64,000 nt of DNA, taken from positions 2,914,001-2,978,000 of the forward strand of contig CAIIXF020000009.1 of the NCBI GenBank assembly GCA_903813345.2, written 5' to 3'. The position numbers were made by a program, and so were the translations under genes. This stretch comes from Owenia fusiformis (Eukaryota > Annelida > Polychaeta > Sabellida > Oweniidae). The notes beneath the pieces are model-generated. The model was given only the letters and a program-made list of their open reading frames with translations. It had not been told where the DNA came from and searched no databases. The number at the start of each line of letters is the position of its first letter. Position 1 is the stretch's first letter. Shown here piece after piece: positions 27,101 to 39,170 of this stretch.

Positions 27101-30100
27101 TGTCAACTCCTGTTTTTGCACAAAATTTAGCCTTTTATAAAGATAGATCGCCAAAAGCTGCATGTACCTCTCAATGAGGCGACACGTTTTTAAATTTATA
27201 GATGCTGAGCTATAAACTCAAACAAAAATTCAAACCACCCGCTATTATTTTGATTACACTAGACGAAATTTCCACTCCCGGGGAGCACTGTGGTAACACT
27301 TTGAAGGAGGATTCTTGAAAAATCGTTCGAATTTTCACAAAAGGTTTCACGCAATTTTATTGCTTTGTTTAAGCCTCAACTAAAATCATACTCAAATCCG
27401 ATACCATAATTATTAATTAAAATGAAACATAAAACTCAGGTCAGGTTATATGATAAACCGTTCCGAGAATTGATGATTTGAGTTAACTGTGTATATTTAA
27501 ATAAATATAAGTTGGCATGTATTCGACAGTTAATGTAGACACATGATGTATGCATCCATGTGTGACTTAAATATCGATTCATGACTATCATTTTTGGCTT
27601 TCAAAAATTAAGTTGGAAGTTACAGTGGTTGGAGATTAACGAAAACGTCAATCACATCCGAATATCCGAACGACGTCAAGTATTAACAATACCCTTTCTG
27701 TGCATCTCGAACAAGGCAAGGTTCTGTGATCCAGCAATGTGCATTCCGAAAGAAAAAATTCACAAATATCAACAAATTTCATTGAGTTGGATATTACATT
27801 CGAAATCACAACTTTCGAAATGTTTGTTTTAAACAAGAATTGTAAGAACTTAAAACATGTTGTTAGTTTTTCAAACCGCATATCCTCATCTACGTTCTTT
27901 GACAAGGATGAATTCATTAGAAAACATGGATTTTCTTGATTATTCTTCAAAACTACCCTTGAAATATAAGTATGTGGGATATTACAGTGTAAATTGACAC
28001 GCATTTGTTTCCTCCATATCATGAGAAAATAAATGCAGTACCATCTTTCAATATTTGGAAACAAAAAGTTCATTCTGTATGTAAACAAGAAAAAATACAT
28101 TTATGGTTGATTCATAATGAAAAATGACAAATAACATACATCTTTTTAAGTAGGGGTATACAGGGACATAGTGGAAATTCAGAAATTTCGGCCATATCCC
28201 AAAGACTGCTTCACCAATATGTAACAGAACATCAAATTTATCATTTACACGTTTGCTGATAGATTTATTGAAAATAATTAAACAGAGGTTTACTTCAATT
28301 GTGGCACCATTCTTAGTTAATACTGATGAACATACGAATATCGAATGTTGACTAAGTTACTTGGCTTGACCGATTTACATAATTATTTTCCAACAATGCT
28401 TAAAAAGGACAAATTCACTTTGGTCCGCCTCGTTGCTATAGAGCAAAATGGCGGAACAAGGTAGAGAGAATTGTGTATTTCTTAAACAGTTACAAATACA
28501 AATGTTTCTCAGGCTCGTTAAAAGCAATGAATCATATACCACCATTAAGTCGCTTGGTCTGATACGATATAAACATATACAATGTAAACCTTGAAACAGA
28601 ACTTGTATAAATGACAGTAGAGAAAAACATACCTTTCCAGGCAAGCCAGTCAACATAGGCCGCTGCGAGAGTGTGATCATCTTTCGCAATTTCTGCTACC
28701 AACGGTTCTAACCTAAAATGGAAAGTTGTAAACAATATGATAACGGCGTAAGTGTGCGTCACATTTATTTCGTACTTTAACGTATGTTGTTATTAAACAC
28801 GTGTTTTTCATTGTTTACCATTCTCCATCATTATTCATTTTTTCATTATCTTTATTCAGGAAAATGTTTGTTAAATGATATTCTAATGTACAAATGAAAT
28901 GACCCACCATCCCTTCTGAACCTCCATGTGAGCATCTAAGAAGACAATAACGTCTCCAGAGGCGGCTTTGGCGCCCATCACACGTGCTTGGATTAACCCC
29001 AGTGTCGTGTTCGCTCTCAGCGTTAAGACCTTTCCGTTGAAAACGTTCTCTCCGTAGATCCGAAGTACAGATTTCAACTCATCTAAGGATAAATTGACAT
29101 GAAATTTGTAGGAATATAGGATTGGTGTATTTTATAGTAAGTGGTTTATTGGCATATTTTAAAAACTTTTTACACACTACATTCTTTGCTGCCATTCAGT
29201 ATGAATAATATTTCGAGGGACGGGTGTAGCCTATAATAGGGAGGTTAAGATAAATGTGTTTAACTTGCAGGTAAACGTGTAGAATTATGGTCCTCTATGG
29301 AATATTTCTCCCATTTACATTGTTTACTTTGACGATTGAGTATAAATGCATACGGAAAATAATTGTAATTAGGTCACTGGGAAAATAGATAGAGAGCGGG
29401 AAAGTAATTACGGGAGTCGAAATATTACACGGTTACGTTCTCTAAAAACGTAAACCTGAAAAACTGAACCTCCATAATATCACGGGTATGTGATTACCTC
29501 GACGTGTATTGTCATCCACAAGGATGATCTCATGAATAAGCTGCTCTGGAGTGCGCTGAATGATGGAGTGTACCGTATGCAGAATGTCTAGCAGCCGCTC
29601 ATTGTCACAAAATGTTATGATTACGGATGTCACTGGAAGAATGTTGAGATCATACGTTTTGTTTGAGCATCTGAAAGAAGTATAATATATGTAGTGGTAG
29701 ACATGCATGGTATATCCATTCAACAGTACTTCAGCACACATGTGCATTGCTTATTTTTACGGTATATATCGGGTGTCTCAAAAAATGAGCCACTTTTTGA
29801 CAATTTGTACAAAGTAGCCCAAGAGTTTCCGTAGCAAGGTATGAAAATATGAAAAAGATCAAGTAAATGTTCTGTGAGAACTAAGAAATTCAAGATAGAA
29901 TGTCATGATAGCCCATACCAGAGCAACGCAATGAGAACTTTATAGCGTTTCTACCCAAAAATGAGAAGCAATTTGACAAGTAATTTTTCAGTAATAGAAA
30001 AGCCAAATTCTTTGAAAACTTTACCCGAGGCACTTGAGGGTATCTTCTGCTAGTACCATATGAATATGTAAGAGATTGGTCTCAAAGTATGTGTGTATTT

Positions 30101-33100
30101 TAGAATTAAAGACAGTGTGTCAAAATAAGCAATACAAATGTAAAAGTCACTTATTAATTCATTTCCAAGCAAAAATATGTTTCCGTATTCTAACAATATC
30201 ACCTCCAATGAGTTTGAGAATGAATCGGATTTTGAATATTAAAATTTTCAGTGAATTTGGTTTATCAGTTGCCGAGAAAATACTTGTCAAAAAGTGGCTC
30301 ATTTTTTGGGACACCTGATATATATGAAGCGCCAAACGATTTATATGATTTATAAGATAGATTTATATGATTTATAAGATATCTGCGTGTGTAACAGCCG
30401 TAGATACATATCTGATCTTGAACTTCAGTCGTTGCAGAAATTTCAATATGAAACATTTAACCCTGAGCTAAAACCCTCTAGTTCAATAATTCACTTGTCT
30501 GGGAGACATAACATTGACTGGATCCAACAATAAATGCGCAAGATTACAAACAATTCATGTCTACATATAGATGTCTAGTCTATCGCAGAAGGCTATAGCT
30601 AATATATCTCTTGGACGTTTTAAGAGAGATATTAACGTTTTAAGAGAGATATTAGGGAGTTCGTATGCAACAGTTTATGATAAAAAAGGCATCCTGATTA
30701 TAAGTTAAAAACCATGAGGTGGTTTGTACGGAATATGTCACCACCAAGAACTGTTCAGAGGGCGTGCTACTGTAATGGGGGGGGGGGGTACTGCTAATGA
30801 GGCATTAACTTGAGACGAAATGTTAATGAACCAGCATTGAGAGTTAGAAGATAGTAAAATTAACAGAACCACGAGAAAATTATTAGCAATGCGTTTTTGT
30901 CACCCAACATAAAACTGACAAGATTTGTGAAAATATCAAAAATTCTGTTATCTTGGCCGTTTCATCAATCTACGTACCTACTATTTATTATTATGCCCCT
31001 CTTTAAATAACAACGGCAATGAATAAGCCTTTTATCAAAGGGTGTATTGGCCAGATGTATAATGTCACGTTGTAGGCATCAATCTTTTACATGTAAGACG
31101 TTTTTGAAAATGGATCCTATTTCTTCCCTTAAACATACCCTATCCTATTGTTTGCATGATATCCTTGATTGCATCGAATACGAATGGTCAAGTAAAGGAA
31201 GTGTATCTTTATCTGTTTCGTAATTTAAACCTTCGGCTGTCGGCTATCGGATTAACCTAGTATTTTATGACCCATTCATTTAAATGAATGGAGTAGTGAC
31301 GGGTACTATTCATATCAAATGAGTTGCCCATGAAATAAGATAGTATGTTGATCCGGTAGCCGACAGGCGAAGTTGCATTCGCGAATATACGCTAAGCACA
31401 TCGTAGTTCTGAATTTAATACATTCTTCAAATTGGGAGGGACCAGGAAGTTGGACTATACCATCAATCTTCGGATGATAAATATTCTTTGATCAGAATAA
31501 ACCGAGAAAAACATATGTTAATCTGATCTGCACACCATTACATGCAAGGCGAGTTTTTATGTCATCATTCTTTCAACAAGTTTAACTAGCATCCCTTGCA
31601 AAGTAACCCAATGACTCAGTACCTCTCTCTTTGAAAAGGAACTCGTGTGTTCTTTTTTTCAATGCCAGTTTCGGCAGAATGCCTGCCTAATGGGGTATCT
31701 GTGTCTATGTGTTTGCAAACAATTCAGTTCTCAAATATTAAATCTAGCAATATGAGAGCAGTCGTTATTCTGTGTGTCCAGTATAAATCGAGGGAAAGTT
31801 GATGGAGAATGATGCAAGTATCAGTTTTATTTGAACAATTACAGATCCGCGCCACATTAACAACCGATTCAATATCCACTTCGTTTTCAATATATATCTT
31901 CGGGAAACAGTGATTGCAACTTTGAAATGAATTCATCACTTGATGATTTACGCATATCACAGAATCTGACATCGTTCGGAATAAGAATTCGTGTATTGCT
32001 CATGCCATTGCATGTTTCCTTATCGCTTAAGCTCGCTCGTACAGGTTAGCCTCTGTTTGAAAAAATCACTTTGAAAAAATTGCAACAAAAGACAAGGCTT
32101 TTTTTATTTTTTTTATAAATATTTAAAAAATACATGTATGCAAAATAAACAGAAAAATCATAATCTCAAAACGGGCTAGCTAAACAGGTACCATCTAGGG
32201 TTCTCTGAACAGGCATTAACTTTATTTGCAAGGGTCCAAAGGGCACGCTGTGGACATATCACCTGGCATGTTGTTCTTAGTATCTATACACAATGAAGAT
32301 AATTATCTCACACTTCCGGTGTAGAGATGTTCAACAATATGGTATCTATAAGACCGAGCCAGACGCAAGCTAGCGGAAATGATTGTCTTCTGTTTATCCA
32401 GTTTAAAGTAATTATTTGAAGATCGTTAACTTGAAGAAAGCATATGGGGTATTTCGATGCGTCAGAAAAATGTTTAACGGAACCAATTAAACTTGAAGTT
32501 TTAGTTCAAATGTGTCCATAATGTATTTTCCCTTTTTATTCCTGACTCAGCCATCATTAGGACAGTAGCCACCCCCCCCCCTCCCATTAGCCACCCCCCC
32601 CCTCCCATAAAGGAAAAATAAAGGCTATTCAAAACCGTATCAACCAGAGTAAAAATAAACTGTATTTGTTTAAATACTTTTTTGAGAACACAAGGGTCAA
32701 CAAAAACAAACACAATTTGGGAACTACTATTTATCTCATTATGTTTTGCCAAACGGAATTAAGATAAGTTGGACAACATTTGAATATTACTTTTATGTGA
32801 ATAAAGATCGACATGGAAGAATCGAAGTCTAGTCGTAATTAAGTACTATATAGGCTTAGCTTTCAAGATGGAAAACAAGATAGCATAGTAAGATTATCAT
32901 GTGTTAATACAAAAAGACAACCTTTAGACCAACCCCTGCTGGTTTTCGACTCATCTTTAGCTTTGAGGTAGTATACCCGGTATAAGCCAATTAGGAGTCC
33001 GGGAAACATGTGGTTCCCAGAAGCGAAACGTCGGTTCCAATGAGGATTTAATCCGTCTTTTCTGTTTAGCCGTTCGGAGTGTGATAAAGAATCTAAATGC

Positions 33101-36100
33101 GCAGGTTGCTACTCGCAAGATATACATTTTGCGTCGTCTAAATTAATACTTGGTAACGAATACCAATATAGAAAAGAGATGGCCCAGTCAAAATGCAAAC
33201 TAAAGAGTGTTGACATATTGACGTATGTTTCTTAGGCACTATTTTTGATTGTTTTTGTACTTTAGTTGCACTTACTCGCTTGGTACGGGTCCATAAGCGT
33301 TCATCTTCTCGACTGTCTCCGAAATGAGCTGTAAATGCGGGTAGGATTTGGATTCAACTGCTTCTCTATGGTCCCCTAAAACATAAATAAAACCCATTCA
33401 AAAAGAGGACTATCGCACGTAATTCCCTAAGAAAATGATATATAGTACCCCAAGTTTTTGATGATAACTTTGACCCCTATATTTGTTAATACATTTAGCA
33501 TACATAAACTAGAGACAATTTCCAACATTACATAGGGAGGGCCAGAGGGAAATAGCATATTGTCATGAGGAATAAACCCATATTTAAAGGGGAAAACCGG
33601 GTATAAAAGGAAGATAGAACAGCCAATTACAGTCAATTATGTCAGTTGAAAATGTTTGAATCACTGAAACCAGTAAATTTATTTTGATTTTGCCAATATC
33701 ATGAATTCTAGGAAGTATCAAAGACCCAAAATTGCTACAGTCATGTATGAAACCATAATGAATACAAATATGAAATCATATTCAAGTATTATTCAGTATA
33801 TTTCAAGCAAACTTGAAAATAAATATTTTAAAGGTCTCATTAAATATGAGCAGTTGGATGTGGATTTAATTTCAAATTGACCAATAGTCTGCAATGCTCT
33901 CAGGTCAAAGGTTAAAACATGTAAACATAGCAGCAAAATGCCTTGTGCTTGTGTTTATAAATGACCCTACTACTGCTAAGCCACATCCTCTGCTGACAGC
34001 TGATTGGCTGTTTGCTATCTAGTAGGCATTTCACATGTTACATAAGACACCCGGGTGTAGCAATTAACTGAAGTTTTCCTCTTTAAGGAATGTATTCGAG
34101 GCAGAGAACATGAGAGATAGAGCAAGGCGGCTTTTATGTAAACATTAAAAGGGATCCTTCCAATATACATATGGACCTCGTTATAGTCAAACAACCAAAT
34201 AATACGGGGCACAAAGATAACAAATAAAAACCCTATTTATTATTACTGTATTGGACAGATATTCTCAATTGGACATAAGGCATAACAATGACTTTATTTC
34301 CATTTTCCATAGTTTTGATTCTGAATCGACTTGTTGTTACTTATTTTACGTTGTCGACTGAGAGCATGATGATGAAATTACAATTCGTCTTTGTTTAACC
34401 CTTTCACGACAATAGGCTCCATATGGAGCCCTATTATGTAATACCTTTCAGGACGATAGGTTCCTTTTGGCACCATTATTTTTATTTATATACATCAATG
34501 AAATGACAATATCTCCAGTTCTATTCAGTATTTTTACACCAAATTTTGACAAGTTGTTCTTATGTGATAATCCTTACTAAAAATTGTATATCAGTGATGA
34601 AATCCAAGGTATAGGTCCCAAGGCATAGGTATTTTGCAGTTTTCCCCTAAAAAACGCTCTTACTTATCCGTCACTGGGGACAACATTTTCCTCTTATATT
34701 CACGTCGGGAAAGGGTTAATAGGCCTACAATTTTCATACTTGTTATGTTTCAAAATATTCTCTAAATTAGATATAATATAAGGGATTTATAAACACGCTA
34801 TGCGAAATCTCTCTATCACCAGATTAAATTATCCCTTTTGCTCCTCATATCGATATGTGCCTTACAGTTTGTTACATTTATTCGATTGATTTCCTCGGCT
34901 TAAATATTGTTTCATGATCATAGTCTAGTCATGAAAAATCGATGAAATGCTTTGGTAATTCATAACATTAAGGCTTTTATTCATTTATCGCTTTTATTTA
35001 TTTAGATAAGTTATATACACAAAGAATACATAGCAAATACTGACAACAAACATGAACATATAAATATATACATATAAACGTATAATCCATTAAAGGGACA
35101 ACGTGCTGAAATGAAGTCTCACTTTTGATCTTCATAGTATTTCCAATGGATAAATAAGTACCTGATCTTTCATTTGACACCAAAAATAGCTCAAACAGAC
35201 CACATCAGACTTGACACTAGATCATGAAAAAATATTTTTGATCTATCAATTTATATGTGTCAAGTTTTTAGAAATGCCATAGAAAGATGGCATTGTTGTT
35301 TGCATTGATTATCCATTCATTTTTGAAAGGATTTTCAAGCATACGCCATCTTTTAATCCAAGAGTTATTTAAAACATACATTTTGTGAAAAGTGGTAATT
35401 CACTTTTTTCAATCTCTGAACTTCATATGCCGTTTTCTATGCGAATAATTTTTTTTCACTTCAGTATTATCCCAAATTAAAGTTTTTATCATATTTGATA
35501 GACTGTGTGAGTGTCATGTCTCAAATAATATTTTGTCCTTTTTCCTTCAAAAATAGGCGCATTGCCTGTTTAAGTATCAAAAAAGTGTAATTAATAAAAA
35601 GACTATAGCTGGTTTACAGGAGTATCAAAATTATATGAGATACACATGTATAAAAGTATTTACATGTACCATTATCATACAATACACACATATCAAACAT
35701 GTAGGCATGTTTGTTCTTTTTATGATGCCCCATAACTATTATAGAACAAAGCAATGTATTGTTACACCCCGTGTATTTAGTTAAGATGTAGCATATTATA
35801 CAAAACAATACTATATAGAGGCGGGATATACAGGAGTGAAATAATTTCATCGGAAACAGTACGCGTTATTAGCCTTAATTCTTAATAATATATTTTTTCT
35901 GAAAAGTTACGAGGGAATTTAAAAAAATAAGTCTTAAATAAAATAAGATTAGTATCATAATGAAATGGATTACATATTATAATAAAAAAGAGAAATGTAG
36001 GAACGGTATATCCCAAAGTTGTCAAAAATGAACCCCCTCGAATCTTTTAAAAAGTGACCCCCCCCCCCCCTTGGCGAATCCTGGCTACGAGCCTGAGTCA

Positions 36101-39100
36101 GAACTTATGTTTTCACGCAGTCTCACACCCCACCCCACCCCCCACACACACGCACACATTAGTTTGCCAAGCCCTGAGTCGCGTCTTAAAACTGTCTGGC
36201 GATTAAACATCATCATTTGAAGTCTTATCTTGTGTAATGAAGGAAATAATAAAGATATGAATACTAATGGGCTTAATAACACGCCGACGCTACCAGATGA
36301 TCGAAGACTCCTGACTCCTGGTTGCCAAGCTTACGAAGGGGAGTGTATATCATTGCATGAGAGTCCCGGTTGCCAAGCTTACGAAGGGGAGTGTATACCA
36401 TTGCATGCGAGTCCCGGTTGCTAAGCTTACGAAGGGGAGTGTATACCATTGCATGCGAGTCCCGGTTGCCAAGCTTACGGAGGGGAGTGTATATCATTGC
36501 ATGCGAGTCCCGGTTGCCAAGCTTACGGAGGGGAGTGTATACCATTGCATGCGAGTCCCGGTTGCCAAGCTTATGAAGGGGAGTGTATACCATTGCATGC
36601 GAGTCCCGGTTGCCAAGCTTATAAAGGGGAGTGTATACCATTGCATGCGAGTACCGGTTGCCAAGCTTATGAAGGGGAGTGTATACCATTGCATGCGAGT
36701 CCCGGTTGCCAAGCTTATGAAGAGGAGTGTATACCATTGCATGCGAGCGAGTCCCGGTTGCCAAGCTTATGAAGGGGAGTGTATACCATTGCATGTGAGT
36801 CCCGGTTGCCAAGCTTATGAAGGGGAGTGTATACCATTGCATGCGAGTCCCGGTTGCCAAGCTTACGGAGAGGGAGTGTATACCATTGCATGCGAGTCCC
36901 GGTTGCCAAGCTTATGAAGGGGAGTGTATACCATTGCATGCGAGTCCCGGTTGCCAAGCTTATGAAGGGGAGTGTATACCATTGCATGCGAGTCCCGGTT
37001 TGCCAAGCTTACGGAGAGGAGTGTATACCATTGCATGCGTGTCCCGGTTGCCAAGCTTACGGAGGGGAGTGTACATCATTTCATGTGAGTCCCGGTTGCC
37101 AAGCTCATGGAGGGGAGGGTATACCATTGCATGCGAGTCCCGGTTTGCCAAGCTTACGGAGAGGAGTGTATACCATTGCATGCGTGTCCCGGTTGCCAAG
37201 CTTACGGAGGGGAGTGCACATCATTTCATGTGAGTCCCAGTTGCCAAGCTCATAGGGGGGAGTGTATATCATTACATGTGAGTCAAGGTTGCCAAGCTTA
37301 TGGAGAGGAGTGTATATCATTACATGTCAGTCCCGGTTGCCAAGCTTATGGAGAGGAGTAGGGAGAGGTACAGGTGGTTCCCATATGGCAGCAGGAATGC
37401 GTGCATATTTAATTCATCACGTATATCACCCCATTAAAGTGTTTTTATAATAGTTATTTATTTCATTTCACACGCTTATAAGTTCACTTTCTACAACTCA
37501 GTAGCTGTGTTAACTCGTACATATACCCCTCCCCAAACGTTGGCAAGCCAAACTCTCCATTGAATAGCGTGTTAAACTCCGATTATGTCAGCATTTTGTA
37601 TCAATAGGCCGTAAATGTATGAACAATGATTCTTTATAATTAGAGACCGCCTTTCGGAAATTAAACAGACTTAAACACGCTCTGGACGGGGATTGCCTGA
37701 CATTTGGACGGGGTTATCTACTTCTAAGAATAGCTATTCAAATAAATGATCAGAATCAATTGTCTATAAACATTTACAATCCACGTTTATTTTTATCCAA
37801 GTTATCATATTACCTCGAGTGTCATTGCATATGAAACTATCTTTTAAAGTAACAAATTAAAACCAATCCATTGGAAGGGCATTGCATCATATGACAAAAT
37901 AGCATATATACTTATCAAAATCTCACGCGCATCAGTCTTGGGGGCGTTAAAGGGGCTCGATGCAATTATACTCCGTAGTATCAATATCATATAGCAGGTA
38001 CGGGACATCGCTTCGGTGCACAGGGTAGCATGCTAAATGGCTACAATCGACAACGGCTGTCAATACATGCCTAAATTAACTGTAACGATACGTTTTGCTC
38101 ATTTTCGTGACTTTCCATAATTTCGTGCAACATGTTACAAGTTTATATACCATAACGTAATACATGACCGGCCTTAGGCGATCGCGAGATGCTCAAACTT
38201 ATGTACATCTTTTGTCCCGGTAAAGTGTTAAATCGGCGTATTCTATTAGTTTGGTGCTCAATTGACCTTTTGCGATCAGAATTCAGGAATTTTGTTTATG
38301 GATACTGTTGTCGTGTATTTCGTCTTATTGGTGTGACGTCATATAGAAATGATATTAGACATGATGGAATCACGAAATGGCGGACACTTGGCAGTTTTGA
38401 GCAAAAAATATTGTCGTTTCTTTTATGAAAACCATGGGTCGGATATTTACCAGATATGCCGATTTGACTAGATCATGATTATTTCTATATATGTGCGAAG
38501 TTTTGGTGAAATTCATACTAAACATCGATGCCTATAAGCGCCCCCCGTATTTGTCAAAATCGGGGGGGGGCTTAACCGCTATCTAAATCATGTCAGTAAG
38601 ATCTTAGACTTGGTATGTGCTTAGCATGGATGTTGATCTAGTCAAATAGAATGGTTTCATGAAAAATAAATCAATAAAGCACGAAATATAAAAGATAATC
38701 TCTCAAAATCAAACATCTAGAGCTGGGTGGCCTAATTGTGACGTCACTACAAGATAGAATCCATTCGGTGATCGCAAATCATCAATTGAATCACAAACGT
38801 GTGACAGAGACATATGAGGGCCAAACGTTCAATTTTGGATAACATTGCATTGGCTGACACAGAAGAAATTTGAACCGATAATGACAAAAAGCAAATTATG
38901 TTTATATCGTGATAACTTACCATTGCGAATATGCTGCATGGCGTCTCTAGGTTGTGCTGAAACTTTATTTTTTCTGTTTTCGACATATCGTAACGATGTA
39001 TCATCCTGAGCAATTTGCAAATGTCTTAATCTTGGTCTCCTTTCCTGAACAACCGATTCTGTCCAAGTCCTTGTGACGTAATACACAACTGATAACGACA

Positions 39101-39170
39101 CTAAGAAAATCCACGATTTTTTCAGATTCAGTCTTCGACAAGCGCTGACATTTCTCAAGGAGATCGTCAT
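21104..39170 (-). CDS. Polypeptide N-acetylgalactosaminyltransferase (GALNT family), divergent
   Basis: Twelve exons on the minus strand: 39170-38921, 33375-33276, 29670-29498, 29082-28908, 28712-28633, 25771-25642, 24641-24524, 23861-23673, 22905-22750, 22508-22407, 22178-22044, 21349-21104; 1,854 nt, 617 aa, all phases consistent. Type II Golgi protein: short basic cytosolic tail, then one membrane segment at about 19-33 (SWIFLVSLSVVYYV). Catalytic GT27/GT-A domain: LPVTSVIITF..NE, LVDD, GLIQAR, the D-x-H metal site D224-A-H226 (FLDAH), GWLEPL, F-W-G-G-E-N at 331-336 and C-S-H357. These are hallmarks of enzymes that add GalNAc to Ser/Thr of mucin-like proteins. A C-terminal ricin-type lectin region keeps one Q-K-W (569-571), but CLD motifs are degraded (ICLHFDG, KCLQL). 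The segment before the catalytic domain is shorter and unlike usual family members, and AGGLF is replaced by NLGCNVAI, so substrate specificity may differ. An extra missed exon between exons 1 and 3 is possible. Confidence 0.88.
22985..23640. mobile_element. Degenerate element carrying a truncated recombinase ORF and palindromes
   Basis: AT-rich inverted sequences bound it (22985-23015 against 23452-23478 and 23620-23640). Inside are the perfect palindrome CGGAAGTCACGTGACTTCCG at about 23080 and a long hairpin at 23496-23583 (GAATACCTGTG...CACAGGTATTC). Sits in a GALNT intron. Confidence 0.45.
23198..23422 (+). pseudogene. Truncated Crypton/DUF3504-type tyrosine recombinase N-terminal domain
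   Basis: 74-codon ORF starting MADGKQRFPNISAEEI, with NTIKATKRSVKIFQ and LNEKLKKY. This matches in pattern the SAM-like core-binding segment that opens Crypton-derived proteins such as the KIAA1958/ZMYM-type family, where FxxxSxEEI is followed by NTKKATKxSVxxF and LxExLxxF. The frame is open 108 nt upstream of this ATG. It stops right after the domain; the catalytic R...HxxR...Y part is absent. Antisense to GALNT, in its intron between the exons at 23673 and 22905. Probably a dead fragment. Confidence 0.5.
25042..25073. repeat. Perfect 13-bp stem hairpin
   Basis: CATGGGCTTTCAA, six-base loop TTCTAG, TTGAAAGCCCATG. In a GALNT intron; function unknown. Confidence 0.5.
25795..25984. mobile_element. 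190-bp MITE next to a GALNT splice acceptor
   Basis: Ends CACTTGCGGATCCAG and CTGGATCCGCCAGTG are inverted. In gene orientation it finishes 23 bp upstream of the exon starting at 25771. No clean target duplication. Confidence 0.6.
29769..30318. mobile_element. mariner-like MITE, 550 bp, TA duplication
   Basis: TCGGGTGTCTCAAAAAATGA at the left is inverted as TCATTTTTTGGGACACCTGA at the right; inverted repeats of about 36 bp, TA on both sides. No transposase. In the GALNT intron upstream of the exon at 29670. Confidence 0.75.
30340..30380. repeat. Short tandem duplication (21-22 bp units)
   Basis: ATTTATATGATTTATAAGAT occurs twice in a row. A similar doublet, ACGTTTTAAGAGAGATATTA, lies at about 30613-30653. 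Confidence 0.6.
31225..31398. mobile_element. ATTCGCGAAT-family short MITE, copy 2
   Basis: CTGTCGGCTATCGGATTAAC at the left pairs with GATCCGGTAGCCGACAGGCG at the right, followed by TTGCATTCGCGAATATACG. In a GALNT intron. Confidence 0.6.
34399..34715. mobile_element. piggyBac-like MITE, 317 bp, TTAA duplication
   Basis: CCCTTTCACGACAATAGG at the left, CGTCGGGAAAGGG at the right, with perfect TTAA on both sides (34395-34398, 34716-34719). Inverted relative of 6339-6654. In a GALNT intron. Confidence 0.85.
36000..36098. repeat. Partial copy of a poly-C-bearing GGCCCGTAG-type MITE
   Basis: Holds AATGAACCCCC, a long C run, and ends TGGCTACGAGCCTG, like the right part of 55736-55928. Confidence 0.45.
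36308..37360. repeat. 48-bp minisatellite, about 21-22 copies, built on a transposon end
   Basis: Unit: GGTTGCCAAGCTTATGGAGG then GGAGTGTATACCATTGCATG then CGAGTCCC. Because 48 is divisible by 3, long ORFs appear on both strands; they are artefacts. The first 28 bases match the right end of the foldback element at 3980-4855 (GGTTGCCAAACTTATGGAGG). A few units carry one-base or four-base indels (near 36746, 36865, 37000), showing slippage. Lies in the long first GALNT intron. Confidence 0.9.
37524..37580. repeat. Terminal fragment related to the 3980-4855 element
   Basis: TACCCCTCCCCAAACGTTGG, then TCTCCATTGAATAGCGTGTT, follows the left end of that element. It points away from the minisatellite, as if the array and this fragment were the two ends of one older copy. 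Confidence 0.5.

Noticed and set aside
32560-32610. Poly-C runs (also near 36059, 55745 and 62645) as functional elements
   Set aside because: Homopolymer tracts, some inside MITEs; no further structure.
36308-37360. Possible CRISPR-like array
   Set aside because: Units are contiguous 48-bp repeats with no unique spacers, in eukaryotic intronic DNA.
36273-37361. Several overlapping ORFs of 60-195 codons on both strands
   Set aside because: All come from the 48-bp minisatellite, whose unit length is a multiple of three; no splice or start context supports coding.
38260-38765. Possible diverged inverted repeat around GTGACGTCA sites with GCGATCA words
   Set aside because: Only short words match; GTGACGTCAC is itself palindromic, so orientation and borders cannot be supported.
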